Shown: positions 1 to 12,400 of the stretch, one piece after another
How positions within the stretch are numbered: position 1 is the stretch's first letter
Layout: every line of letters starts with the position of its first letter
Notes under the pieces: model-generated
The model's input: the letters and a program-made list of their open reading frames with translations, nothing else
Told to the model about the DNA's origin: nothing
Database searches by the model: none
NCBI RefSeq assembly: GCF_040954835.1
Contig: NC_090699.1
Coordinates: forward strand, 15,369,817 to 15,433,816
Origin: Lepisosteus oculatus
Taxonomy: Eukaryota > Chordata > Actinopteri > Semionotiformes > Lepisosteidae
DNA length: 64,000 bases
Direction: 5' to 3'
Translations under genes and position numbers: made by a program

Positions 1-395
1 GTTTCTCCAGCGTCTGTCTGCTGTGAGGGTCTTCAATCAGCCTCCACAACATAGCTGGGCAGCATGTTCCCCACTCCCACCACTCTGTGTGTAAAGTAGA
101 CCCTCCTGTCCTGACTGGAAGATCTCATCCAGCTGTTGCGTGAGAGAGGTCAGGGTATCGGCTTCAACAGTATGGTTGGCAGCCTGTTCCACCCTCCCAC
201 CACCCTTTGTGTAGAGAGCGTGCCCCCTGTTCTCAATTTGAAATGAACCTCCTTGGATTTTCTCTTAGAAATTATGTCCTCCGTGGTTAACGAGTATATA
301 TCTCGAGGAAATCTCCTGGTACCCCCCCAATTCATTGGTCTAGGGGTTCCCAAAATACCATGGTTCTGACATTTTGTGAACAACCGAGAAGGACT
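1..395 (-). repeat. LINE ORF2 3'-end fragment
   Basis: On the minus strand this encodes a stretch resembling the C-terminal tail of CR1/L2/jockey-type reverse transcriptase ORFs (a TQRVVGGWNRLP-like motif near 190). It is followed by further degraded copies of the same tail, whose plus-strand form reads 'ccacaacatagctgggcagcatgttcc'-like. No intact domain remains. Related fragments recur near 5.3, 28.0, 35.7 and 49.9 kb. The exact LINE clade is not resolved. Confidence 0.5.
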
Positions 396-1849
396 TCAGA
401 AGGTTCCGCAGAATGTCCGCAAAAAGTAAAGAGCACACAGAGGTTCTGTAGGCTTCACGACAAGGTTAGGCTATACGTTCTGCACAGCAATAACACATTT
501 CTTTTGTACAAATACAAGAAGAAAACTACTTCAGTTCCAGGGGTGTAAGAGCATACTTTGGCCACAACAGCGGTCCCGAGACTCACAATTAGATAACCTT
601 CTCTCGCTGAACCTGTTTGCTTTTAAACCCAAAAGGTTTATTTTCCACCAGTGGAAGTGCAGGTGTACAACCCAGTATCTCCTCTCCGACAAAAACATCA
701 CAGCGTTAAGTCAGAATTCACAGCAGGTCCAATGTGAGCTCCCGTGATCATAACCTCACGCTGGAGTGACAACGCACACAGGAACAGACCGAGAACAGAC
801 AGCTGAGCTCCGAAGAGGAGTCACGCTGACATTACAGAAGGAGCGCTTTGCAGAGCGGAAACCAGGCACGAAATAATCCTCACCCATAATACCGAGCTGC
901 CCCCAACCCAACCCAAACCGGACAGCAAAGAGACTAACTCCTCTTGGATCCCTGCGCTACACACACATGACAGGACAGGACAGGCACGACACGGCACGGC
1001 ACACACTCATACCAGGGCCGGTTATCTCAGAAGTCAATTAATGTCTGTAGATCTTATTTTGCTTTTATTTTTTGTTTTGTTTCATGTGAATTTCATTATT
1101 TTATTTGCTTTGGCAACACTGATTGTACCCATCGGTCATGCTAATAAAGCACCTTGAATTGAATTGATAACCCACCAGCATGTCTTTGGACTGTGAGAGG
1201 AAACGGGGCACCAGCGCGACCTGGAAGCAATGCTCGCCACTGCACCACCATGCCAAACCCCGCTTATTTCTGCTCAAAAAGCGATTCTTCCTTGTACGTC
1301 AATGATGAATTCAACCTAGAGCTCTAAGCGTAAAAAGGTCTAAAGAATTTTAAACCTATAAGCCAAAGCACGCAAGTGACTTCACTGACACCTATTACCA
1401 CTTACAGTGCCGAATTTATTCGTAATATAATAAACCCTTCTGTTTACACCCTGTGATTATTGGTTCCCTAAAATCGTTTTTTACTTTAACTGTCCAATTA
1501 CTTTCCTTACCTTTATTCTTCCTATTTACCCTTCATTTTGCACTTTACTATTACTCTGTTGATGTTTTCATGAAATCACTAGTGACATTGCTTGTGAAGT
1601 TAAAACAGATCAATGTAAACTCGTCTTTGGATAACACTACAACAAGCTCCAGACAATGTATCTATAAACTGTACTAATTCATTAATTGCTTATTTCCACT
1701 GACACATTAAAAGTGTTAATGAAAGAAAGTGCAGACTATTTTGATTTGTACTTGACGTGCAGTTCTCGTACTAAATATTTCAGAACCAATAGGAGCCGGA
1801 GAAGAGCCTACAGAATGATGTCACAACACCACCGCCCACCCTCCCCGGT
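396..1849. other. Intergenic, no gene seen
   Basis: No supported exon. The stretch around 1035-1165 ends in AATAAAGCACC then a GAATTGAATTG run, which looks like the 3' end of a LINE with a short tandem tail. AT-rich unique-looking DNA follows from about 1260 to 1850. The short ORFs here have no recognisable domain. Confidence 0.5.
1171..1256 (-). repeat. tRNA-derived SINE fragment
   Basis: Short piece of the tRNA-headed SINE family described at 4918-5190: the 'catgtctttggactgtgag' block and the tRNA-like head ('tcgccactgcaccaccatgcc') with most of the middle deleted. Confidence 0.55.
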
Positions 1850-1854
1850 GCTGC

Positions 1855-2067
1855 ATTCCGATTGGTTATCTTAACGGAGTCGTGTTCACTCATTGGCTGC
1901 GTGAACCGCCCCTTCCTGCTGAGCAACCGGAAGAGAAGCCGAATGGCATTGGCGGGAGTTTGACGCGTGCAGCAGGACTCGCAGGGGAATACGTAATCGC
2001 ATTGAGTGAGTCAGGAGTAAAGAACAGCAAATTTTAGGACTGCCAAGAATTGCCACGGTCAACAGGG
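1855..2067 (+). promoter_or_regulatory. DCTPP1 promoter and untranslated exon 1
   Basis: Two inverted CCAAT boxes (ATTGG at 1861-1865 and 1892-1896) and an ETS-type CCGGAAG (1927-1933) lie in a CpG-richer stretch. No TATA box is placed convincingly. A good splice donor (GTAAGT at 2068) ends a probable non-coding first exon that would join the acceptor before 4703. This is the usual TATA-less housekeeping layout. The transcription start is inferred only; about 1940-1990 is likely. Confidence 0.5.
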
Positions 2068-2449
2068 GTAAGTTTAAAATCTCTCGAGGTGTCTGATACA
2101 GCTATGTTTCGCAGTTTTTTTTGCTGAAACATGAGACGAATCGTGTATTGTGTACTGCGTGAGGCCCTTGGTGCGGTTTTTGTTTTAATAATTTCATTGT
2201 AAGTACTTTAGATAGACGAAAAAGAGTTTTAGAACTTGTCATTTTGCAGTAAAACTGTGATAACAAACAAGAGCAGGCTATATGGTTAAATAGGAATTTT
2301 GCGACAAGAGTCCTACAGAACAGTAAGGCATTGCATTTATATACCGCTTTTAATATCAACTAATTCTCTATTGCTTTGTAAATAAGAAATGACCCACCTC
2401 ATCCACCAGTGAAGTGCAGCCTCCCCACGTGGGTGCCGAATTGTATTAC

Positions 2450-4617
2450 TGTGCAGATCCTAGTGCAGTAGAACAGTCCAGTTACAATAGGAGCTACAGT
2501 CCCAGTACAGGAGAACAGTCCTGTTACAATAGGAGCTACAGTCCAGTACAGGAGAACAGTCTGTTACAATAGGAGCTACAGTCCCAGTACAGGAGAACAG
2601 TCTGTTACAATAGGAGCTACAGTCCAGTACAGTAGAACAGTCTGTTACAATAGGAGCTACAGTCCCAGTGCAGTAGAACAGTCCTGTTACAATAGGAGCT
2701 ACAGTCCAGTACAGGAGAACAGTCTGTTACAATAGGAGCTACAGTCCAGTGCAGTAGAACAGTCTGTTACAATAGGAGCTACAGTCCAGTGCAGTAGAAC
2801 AGTCTGTTACAATAGGAGCTACAGTCCAGTACAGGAGAACAGTCCTGTTACAATAGGAGCTACAGTCCAGTACAGGAGAACAGTCTGTTACAATAGGAGC
2901 TACAGTCCAGTACAGGAGAACAGTCCTGTTACAATAGGAGCTACAGCCCAGTACAGGAGAACAGTCCTGTTACAATAGGAGCTACAGTCCAGTACAGGAG
3001 AACAGTCTGTTACAATAGGAGCTACAGTCCAGTACAGGAGAACAGTCCTGTTACAATAGGAGCTACAGCCCAGTACAGGAGAACAGTCCTGTTACAATAG
3101 GAGCTACAGTCCAGTACAGGAGAACAGTCCTGTTACAATAGGAGCTACAGTCCCAGTACAGGAGAACAGTCTGTTACAATAGGAGATACAGTCCCAGTAC
3201 AGGAGAACAGTCCTGTTACAATAGGAGCTACAGTCCAGTACAGGAGAACAGTCTGTTACAATAGGAGCTACAGTCCCAGTACAGGAGAACAGTTCAGTTA
3301 CAATAGGAGCTACAGTCCAGTGCAGTAGAACAGTCCAGTTACAATAGGAGCTACAGTCCAGTGCAGTAGAACAGTCCTGTTACAATAGGAGCTACAGTCC
3401 CAGTACAGGAGAACAGTCCTGTTACAATAGGAGCTACAGTCCAGTACAGGAGAACAGTATGTTACAATAGGAGCTACAGTCCAGTACAGGAGAACAGTCT
3501 GTTACAATAGGAGCTACAGTCCAGTACAGGAGAACAGTCCTGTTACAATAGGAGCTACAGTCCCAGTACAGGAGAACAGTCCTGTTACAATAGGAGCTTC
3601 AGTCCAGTACAGGAGAACAGTCCTGTTACAATAGGAGCTACAGTCCAGTACAGGAGAACAGTCCTGTTACAATAGGAGCTACAGTCCAGTACAGGAGAAC
3701 AGTCCTGTTACAATAGGAGCTACAGTCCAGTACAGGAGAACAGTCCTGTTACAATAGGAGCTACAGTCCAGTACAGGAGAACAGTCCTGTTACAATAGGA
3801 GCTACAGTCCAGTACAGGAGAACAGTCCTGTTACAATAGGAGCTTCAGTCCAGTACAGGAGAACAGTCCTGTTACAATAGGAGCTACAGTCCAGTACAGG
3901 AGAACAGTCCTGTTACAATAGGAGCTACAGTCCCAGTACAGGAGAACAGTCCTGTTACAATAGGAGCTTCAGTCCAGTACAGGAGAACAGTCCTGTTACA
4001 ATAGGAGCTACAGTCCAGTACAGGAGAACAGTCCTGTTACAATAGGAGCTACAGTCCAGTACAGGAGAACAGTCCTGTTACAATAGGAGCTACAGTCCAG
4101 TACAGGAGAACAGTCTGTTACAATAGGAGCTACAGTCCAGTGCAGTAGAACAGTCCTGTTACAATAGGAGCTACAGTCCAGTACAGGAGAACAGTCCTGT
4201 TACAATAGGAGCTACAGTCCCAGTACAGGAGAACAGTCCTGTTACAATAGGAGCTACAGTCCCAGTACAGGAGAACAGTCCTGTTACAATAGGAGCTACA
4301 GTCCCAGTACAGGAGAACAGTCCTGTTACAATAGGAGCTACAGTCCAGTACAGGAGAACAGTCCTGTTACAATAGGAGCTACAGTCCAGTACAGGAGAAC
4401 AGTCCTGTTACAATAGGAGCTACAGTCCAGTATAGTAGAACAGGCTGTTACAATAGGAGCTACAGTCCAGTACAGTAGAACAGTCCTGTTACAATAGGAG
4501 CTACAGTCCAGTACAGGAGAACAGTCTGTTACAATAGGAGCTACAGTCCAGTACAGGAGAACAGTCCTGTTACAATAGGAGCTACAGTCCAGTACAGGAG
4601 AACAGTCCTGTTATAGG
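2450..4617 (+). repeat. 41-bp minisatellite, about 52 copies
   Basis: Head-to-tail array, about 2.2 kb, with unit 'gttacaataggagctacagt' followed by 'ccagtacaggagaacagtcct'. Copies differ by one-base indels (ccagt/cccagt, cagtcct/cagtct) and by GTGCAGTAG versus GTACAGGAG variants. It fills most of DCTPP1 intron 1 and ends about 85 bp before the coding exon. No coding role is seen. Confidence 0.95.
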
Positions 4618-4724
4618 TGAGGGTTATGGTAGGAGTGTAGTGGTAGGAGTGTGGTAGTTTGTTCAGGGCAGAGTCAGTCCTGACAGTCCGGTGTGGTTGC
4701 AGGTTGCCGGTGATCGTGGACAGC

Positions 4725-7341
4725 ATGGCCGAGAGCTCAGTGAAGGCCCAGGAGGTGTCGGAAGCCCCAGCTGCCCAGCAGAACGGGCTGCCGGCCCCCG
4801 AGAGGTTCTCCTTCAGCCCCACTCCCACCCTGGAGGACATGTGAGGCTCCCTTCCGTCTTGCTTTTACCTGCGGCAACTTTCTCACCCTGACGGGCGATA
4901 CAGCGTTGATATTATCACATCTGGGTGGCGCAGCGGTGAGCACTGCTGCCTCTCAGCGCTGGTGCCCTGGGTTCGATTCCTGTGGTGCTCTCTGTGTGGA
5001 GTCTGCATGTTCTCCCCCATTCATGTGGGTTTCTTCCAGGTGCTCCGGTTTCCTTCCACAATCCAAAGACATGCATGGTGGTTAATTGGTTTCTTGGGAG
5101 GGGGGTATTCTGTGAAGGTTGTCCCCTGCCTTCTGTCCACCTCACAACCCTGTCCTGGATAAAGCTGTTGGAAGATGGGTGGATGGATGATCATACCACC
5201 AAGCACAAAATGACTGAGACGCAGACATGCAGGTCTTGGTATCAGCGTTGTGCTCATGTTGATTTGTTAGGGCAGGGGTCACAGAATCCTTCAGGCCACG
5301 TGCCCAGTGTATGCCAGAAGTCACGTGTTCGATCACACCTGATGGCTGAAGCACCTGACTGGCAAGCCTGTTCCAGACACCCACAACTCTTTATGTAAAG
5401 AAGTGTTCCCTGTCCCCGTCTGTTCTCTCTGTCATCCTGGCAATATGCTGCCTCCTTCCCAGCCCTGGGTCATTTTCTCCATCACTCTCGCCGTTCCCTG
5501 TTAATTCTGGCAGTTTTTATTTTTTTTTAATTGTATTCTTTATGCTCCTGGAATCTAGGTCTAAGCTTTCAAGTTTTATTTTTTACATGGTGAGATCTTG
5601 TGAAATCGTGCTCCATTTACCATAGATGCTACTTGAGATATTTAGGCGATCAGACTTGATCAATCGAGCTGAGAGCTGGTGCTAAGGTGATCAGACTTGA
5701 TCAATCGAGCTGAGAGCTCATCCTAATGTGATCAGACTTGATCTATCAAGCTGACAGCTGATGCTCCACTTGATCAGTGACGTGTCTTTTCCTTGTCTGC
5801 TGCTGGGCTTTTACTTTTCAAAAGCTTCACTCTTCTGACCTGCTGCTGGCTCACGTCTTGATCTTTAGTGGCACTGACACTGCTCTGGCTCTGTTGTCCT
5901 CACAGCCGGAGGCTCCAGGCCGAGTTCACGGACGAGCGGAACTGGGAGCAGTACCACCAGCCTCGGAACCTGCTGCTGGCCATGGTGGGGGAAGTTGGCG
6001 AGGTCTCGGAGTTGTTGTAAGTATCCGTCCGGAGCACAAACGCTCCCAGGGTACCTTGGTGTGAATTCTGGCCACCGCCTCATGTACTTGACTGTGCCAG
6101 AACCTGGCCAAGCGCTGTGTGTCCTTGAACCCCTGACCTTGACCACATGAGGGCAGTTTGAAAATGGTAAAGAAGGCTGACGAACTTGCAGTTTTCACTG
6201 AATTGAGGAGGAGCCATTACCTTGAATAACTGCATGCAGGTGTTTCAGGGCTTCTTTAATAACACAGAGCTATCACATCTCTGTTGCACTTGATTGCTTC
6301 AGAGTTTGAATCTCCATATGTTAATGATAAGGTATTTATAGAAATCTTTCATATATAAGCATGGTACTTTGTTTTTTGGGGGCATACAAAATGCTATAAT
6401 GTCCATTTTAATTAAAGTTTGTTTGAGATTTTCTTCCCTCTCTGACTGAGGGCCTGCAGAGCTAACTAAAGGTTGCTCAAAATTAGAATGGCTTCAAATT
6501 AATCAGGAGCGTTTGGGTCTCCCATCCTCGTGTAAATATACAGAGTCTGTATTGTTTTTTTTAAGAGCGTTTCCTATGAACCCAATTCCTTGGATTAGTA
6601 AGTTGATTTCGAGAATAAATGCGAAACGTCCTCAGAGCTGTTCCCCCCAGGTTCTGTGCTCCTCCTAGACGTGCAGCCAGAGGATTGTCTGAGCTCATGT
6701 CACCAGCAGATGGTCCATAATGTGCTCCATTATGTGGGCAGAACTGCGTTTCTTGAATCATTCCCTCTTCCCAAGTCAGCCTGTATTGAGCACAGCTGGG
6801 ATGGACTCTGTCAATGAACAGTGCGCTCAATTCATTGCATGTGGTGGACCAATACAACACACAGGAAGGATCGCTGGAGAGTGCAGCTCCACAGGGGGTG
6901 AATCGCAGAAGGGAGAGGTGCAGTCTGTCATGGGGAAGCGATACTTGTTGTGTCGTTAACCGCCGGCAGAGAGCACAGCTCTGATCTGCATCTCCAGAGA
7001 GCTGTGATACCAGTCGTGGAGGGTGGAGGGCCGCTGTGTTGTAATGCCACGGGGGGGCGTCGCGGCACGGGTCATGCGCATCAACCTGCCTTCTGTCCTG
7101 TCCCCCGCTCAGCCAGTGGAAAGGAGAGGTGGCGGAGGGCCTGCCCAGCTGGACGGAGCGGGAGCGAGAGCAGCTGTCCCACGAGCTCAGCGACGTGCTC
7201 ATCTACCTGGTGGAGCTGGCTGAGAAGTGCCGCGTGGACCTCCCGAAGGCCGTGCTGGCCAAGATGGCCATCAACCGGTCCAAGTACCCGGCCAGCAAAG
7301 TCCACGGGCTGGCCAAGAAGTACACAGAGTACCAGGACTGA
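4725..7341 (+). CDS. dctpp1: dCTP pyrophosphatase 1 (three coding exons)
   Basis: Encodes a MazG-like all-alpha NTP pyrophosphatase that hydrolyses dCTP and modified dCTPs to the monophosphate plus PPi, cleaning the nucleotide pool. Coding exons: 4725-4840 (acceptor before 4703), 5906-6016 and 7113-7341, sum 456 nt, 151 codons plus stop; the human protein is about 170 aa. Visible signatures are the first metal-binding helix GEVGEVSELFQWK, formed across the exon 2/3 junction with its E-x-x-E residues, and the second E-L-S-D motif in ELSDVLIYLVELAEKC. The N-terminus is a short low-complexity Ala/Glu/Pro tail, as in the family. The ATG at 4725 is chosen because family members begin with an acidic MAE.. 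segment. The next gene, SEPTIN1, is convergent. Confidence is high for identity and exon edges. Confidence 0.95.
4918..5190 (+). repeat. tRNA-derived SINE with LINE-like tail (intron of dctpp1)
   Basis: Best full-length example of the commonest SINE here. The 5' tRNA-like head has an A-box-like 'tggcgcagcggtgagcac' and a B box 'gggttcgattcc'. A conserved body follows ('gtgtggagtctgcatgttct', then 'ccacaatccaaagacatgc'). The 3' end reads 'cctggataaagctgttgga' and closes in a TGGA/GGAT microsatellite. At least fifteen relatives lie in the window on both strands. Confidence 0.85.
5270..5445 (-). repeat. LINE tail fragment (degraded)
   Basis: On the minus strand this resembles the same LINE ORF tail seen at 1-395 ('ttacataaagagttgtgggt' and 'tggaacaggcttgcc'). 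It lies in dctpp1 intron 2, the intron between the first two coding exons. Strongly diverged. Confidence 0.35.
5640..5775 (+). repeat. Short 41-bp tandem repeat, about 3 copies
   Basis: Unit 'tgatcagacttgatcaatcg' followed by 'agctgagagct..' repeated three times with decay, inside a dctpp1 intron. The 'tgatca' core is itself palindromic. Confidence 0.7.
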
Positions 7342-9403
7342 GGGGGCCCGGTGTTGTAGACAGGGCTGGGGGGGGGGGCCGTCTGGTGTTCAGGACCTGG
7401 CTGGGGGAGGGATTTGGATGCCGTGAGTCCTGGAGCCTGGTGCTCTAGACCTGTATCCTGTAGACATGTAGACCTGTGTGTTGGGCTCTGTGGGACCTGG
7501 CATACTAGACTGGGGGGGTGTTGGACACCATGGGGCCTGGTGTTGTATACTGGGGGGAGGGGATGATGCCATGGGGCCTGGAGTTGTATACTGGGTAAAG
7601 GGGGGGGGTGATGCCATGGGGCCTGGTGTTGTATACTGGGTAAGGGGGGTTGGTAGATACCATGCAGCCTGGCCTTCTAGACTTGTGGGGGAAGGGTGTT
7701 GGATGTGAAAAACTGAATTTCAGGCACACAGCAGCAGTTTATTTTAGCAGTTTAAAATGTGCAAGCAAACCAGGTTAACCGAAAACCACATCATAATTTA
7801 ATTTCCATTTTTAAAGGTGGAAGTTGACTTGTGCCTGGCTTGTCACTTCACTTCTTTCATTATTAGTGACACAGTTCCTCAGAGTGCACACGTTTACTCT
7901 GCTGATAACGTTACCAGGGGCCCTGTAGTGCTCTGCTCGTCAAGTGCACCCCCAGCAGCCTCAGTCCCTCCAGGCTTTATTTTTTGCGATTTTCAGCGAT
8001 TTTTATTTTCAGCACTGGAAGAGGAAAACTCTCTATGACTGTGTGGTGGCGTCTATGTTGGTCTGCGTTTCGAGTGTCTAGTTTTAACCTGAGTTGTTTT
8101 AGTCAAAGCTTTCTGGTGCCAGGAAAGTGCGAATGCTGTTTACTTTCACGCACCGTTTGCGAATCGTCCAGCCAGATCTGCTGGGCTTACTGGCCGCCTC
8201 ATTTTAAAACCGCGCCGTGTGGACCTCTTGGTTAGTCCCAAGCGACAGGCGTAGCTGGGTTCTTAGCTGTGAGTCTCTCAGGGTTCAGGTATTGGTGGGC
8301 TTTCAGTCCCAGCAGTTTTCATATCGCAGAAATCGGGATTAGTTGTGACTTTGTGGAAGATGAAAGGCTTGACCATCCTAAGGTGTCGGAAAAGGGCCTG
8401 AGAGTAACTCTCCCGCTGGGTAGGCAGGCGAGTCAGAAGCCTAAGTCTGCGTGGGCAGAATACGTGGAGCTGTGGTTGGGGCACTGTGTTCGTTACTGGG
8501 AGGTTGCAGGTTCAAATCCCAGAGGGGGCACAGCTCTCGTACCTTGAGAGCAAGGAACAAAATGCCCATGTGTGTAAAGTGGGAGGTTAGGGATGTAGCC
8601 TCGGATACAAATAAGTTTACAATGGTTAATTCAATGTTGGCTCCTAGGGTGACAGTTAATTACATTCATCTTTGTACAGATCACCAATGTTTGGTGTTTC
8701 AGTGCAATTCCACAGTAAGTTCTTAAACAACTGTATTTCCTGTACAATTTCTTCTACAATGCAGTCTGGTTCATCTCGGCTCAATTGGGTGTATTTTTGT
8801 GAAGCCCCAAGACGCTCCGAAACACAGGAGGTCATAATTCAGCGCCAGTTCTCTCATCTTGTTAACTAAGACCTCTTCTCGTGTACAGGAGAAACTGGAA
8901 AATAAAGACCATCTTTTAACGGGGAGATGTTGTTTCTGTGAGTGACTGTTGGCAAAAATATTCCAGGGTGTTTAATGACAGCAATTTGGCGAATAATTAG
9001 TCACCCTCTATCTAATGACCTGAGACCTGAGAAATTATCTTGTGGGTGTTTCAGGTGACCAATAAAAAGAAAAAGTGAACTGAATATGAACTTTCTTTAA
9101 TAAAGCTATAGAGGTAAAACATATATCGTAAAAGTCGGAAGCTTTTGAACAGTGTTAAAAGCTTTTCCCCTTGTAGTACCTTCTAAATGCTTGAAAGCAG
9201 CAACAGGGGTCCCAGGTTCTGTTAAAGCTTATTTATAGTTATTAAAGCAATACAGTAACTGTCCTAGACGGTGTCTCCAAAGTAGATAGTTCTGTACAGG
9301 AATCGCCGGAAAGCCTTGGGCCGTGGCTGTTGCTCTGGAGGGCGAAGAAGAGTTTGGAACTGGTGTTCCTGTCCGCTCGAGTCGGCAGGTTGGAGGTTCG
9401 AGG
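7342..9403. other. Intergenic between dctpp1 and septin1 3' ends
   Basis: Shared 3' flank of two convergent genes. It contains the dctpp1 3'UTR, G-rich imperfect tandem repeats at about 7490-7690 (unit around 'gatgccatggggcctggtgt'), a tRNA-derived SINE piece at 8445-8585, and candidate plus-strand AATAAA signals at 8901 and 9061. No further exon is recognised. Confidence 0.6.
8445..8585 (+). repeat. tRNA-derived SINE fragment (second family)
   Basis: A B-box-like 'ggttgcaggttcaaatccca' preceded by 'gctgtggttggggcactgtg' shows a tRNA-derived head. The body resembles the element at 11195-11520 rather than the TGGA-tailed family. Confidence 0.5.
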
Positions 9404-12400
9404 TTAGAGGGTGTCGGACTGCTCCCCCTGGCTCTGCTGCATCTGCTGCTGCATCTTCTGGAGCATCTCCTGCATCCGGCGCAGCTGGGGGAGAGAAGCA
9501 CCTGGCGTCACCGAGAGCACTGACACGGCGTACTGCTGCAGACTGACGGGGTTAGAGCACTGACAGGGCACTGACACAGAGTACTGCTGCAGACTGACGG
9601 GGTTAGAGCACTGACAGGGCACTGACACAGAGTACTGCTGCAGCACTAACTCTCACTGACAGGGCACTGACACAGAGTACTGCTGCAGACTGACGGGGTT
9701 AGAGCACTGACAGGGCACTGACACAGAGTACTGTTGCAGACTGACGGGGTTAGAGCACTGACAGGGCACTGACACAGAGTACTGTTGCAGACTGATGGGG
9801 TTAGAGCACTGACAGGGCACTGACACAGAGTACTGCTGCAGCACTAACTCACTGACAGGGCACTGACACAGAGTACTGCTGCAGCACTAACTCTCACTGA
9901 CAGGGCACTGACACAGAGTACTGCTGCAGACTGACGGGGTTAGAGCACTGACAGGGCACTGACACAGAGTACTGCTGCAGACTGACGGGGTTAGAGCACT
10001 GACAGGGCACTGACACAGAGTACTGCTGCAGCACTAACTCTCACTGACAGGGCACTGACACAGTACTGCTGCAGACTGACGGGGTTAGAGCACTGACAGG
10101 GCACTGACACAGAGTACTGCTGCAGCACTAACTCTCACTGACAGGGCACTGACACAGAGTACTGCTGCAGACTGACGGGGTTAGAGCACTGACAGGGCAC
10201 TGACACAGAGTACTGCTGCAGACTGACGGGGTTAGAGCACTGACAGGGCACTGACACAGAGTACTGCTGCAGCACTAACTCTCACTGACAGGGCACTGAC
10301 ACAGTACTGCTGCAGACTGACGGGGTTAGAGCACTGACAGGGCACTGACACAGAGTACTGCTGCAGCACTAACTCTCACTGACAGGGCACTGACACAGAG
10401 TACTGCTGCAGACTGATGGGGTTAGAGCACTGACACAGAGTACTAACACAGAGTACTGCTGCAGACTGATGGGGTTAGAGCACTTACCCTGACTGACAGA
10501 GTACTGCTGAGCCTGCCTGACTGTCCTGACACAGCACTGCTAAGCCTGACTGACAGGGTACTGACACAGAGCACTGCTGAACCTGACTGACAGGGTACTG
10601 ACACAGAGTACTGCTAGCATTTACTCTGATTGACAGAGTGTTGACAGAGTTGAGTGACAGTGTTTTTCACATCTCCTCACAGGCCCTGACTGTTTTGCCT
10701 CATTGGTCCCTGAATCACGATGTTCTTGTGATCATGAATTCCTGAGTTCTACCTCATTTGCCAAGCTGGTTTAAAATTCAATTTCTACTGCATTGGGATG
10801 AAGTGAAGTTACAATGAATGCCACTATGTGGTCTGTGGTAGAATCAACTGGAAAATGTGGAACATTAAAAAAAATTTGAAAATTGAAATCCTCCTGGCAG
10901 ATTAGCACTCAAAATGCTCATGGGGAGCCATCTGGTCCTGCCAGCTCACGCTTGTGGACAGGGAATTTGTGCTATACCAGGGGGTGTCCAGCAGGGGGCA
11001 GCAAAACAGCACAAAGGGAGTTTTGATACTAATTTGTTCAGGTATGGTTAGGGACTTTTTCTCTGATAGTGTTTAAAGGATTTATGATTCTGGAAACTCA
11101 TCTCTATAGAGAACTAACCAACTGGGCAGCAACCGGCTACCAGGAGGCACGGCATTGTAACTGTCACATATGCTGTGGTTTGTACTGGCCCGGTGGCTGG
11201 GGGCGGAGCAGTGGCACTGTGGCTCAGGATCTGTGCCTGTGGCTGGAAGGTTGCCAGTTCAAATCTTGGGGCCAGCAGAGGAATCCTACTCTGTTGGGCC
11301 CCTGAGCAAGGCCGTTAACCCCAGCTGCTCCAGGGGTGCTGTATAAATGGCTGACCCTGCGCTCTGACCCCCAGCTTCTCTCTCCCTGACTGTGTGTCTC
11401 GTGGAGAGCAAGCTGGGGTCTGAGAAAAGACAAATTCAAGAGATTGTATATGGCCAATAATCTGTATATGGCCAAGATCTGATTTTATGTTGGAGAAGGA
11501 GCAACAAACTTCATTCTGTTTTTTTGGGAGGCATCTGATTTTGTGGAGGAGGTTGGGGTAATCGGATCACAGACATGAATCTCGGAGCCCCCGTAGGAGC
11601 TGGGAAGTGTTAGTGGATGCAGAAGGATTCCCTGCGGATTAGGATTACCTCCTCATCTTTCTCCCGGATGAGCTTCTCCGTCTCGGACAGCGGGAGCAGA
11701 GACAGCTCGGTGATGCTCTGACGAGAGATTTTACTGTGAAGAGGAAAGACAGAGCTTAAGAAATGTGGAGTGTCTCTAGCAGTGTCTACAGTCCAGTCAG
11801 GTGTGTCAGTGTGTGAATTCAGGGGGAGTGTGAGAAGAGAGGGACAGCAGTGTCTACAGTCCAGTCAGGTGTGTCAGTATGTGAATTGAGGGGGAGTGTG
11901 AGAGGAGAGGGACATCAGTGTCTACAATCCAGTCAGGTGTGTCTCAGTGTGTGAATTCAGGGGGAGTGTGAGAGGAGAGGGACAGCAGTGTCATTAGCAG
12001 TGTCTACAGTCCAGTCAGGTGTGTGTCAGTGTGTGAATTCAGGGGGAGTGTGAGAGGAGAGGGACAGCAGTGTCATTAGCAGTGTCTACAGTCCAGTCAG
12101 GTGTGTGTCAGTGTGTGAATCCAGGGGGAGTGTGAGAGGAGAGGGACAGCAGTGTCTCTTGCAGTGTCTACAGTCCAGTCAGGTGTGTCAGTGTGTGAAT
12201 TCAGGGGGAGTGTGAGAGGAGAGGGACAGCAGTGTCTACAGTCCAGTCAGGTGTGTCTCAGTGTGTGAATCCAGGGGGAGTGTGAGAGGAGAGGGACAGC
12301 AGTGTCTCTTGCAGTGTCTACAGTCCAGTCAGGTGTGTCAGTGTGTGAATTCAGGGGGAGTGTGAGAGGAGAGGGACAGCAGTGTCTACAGTCCAGTCAG

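Noticed and set aside
2450-4617. Regular repeat array that might suggest CRISPR
   Set aside because: Units are contiguous with no unique spacers and no cas genes, and the DNA is a vertebrate intron.
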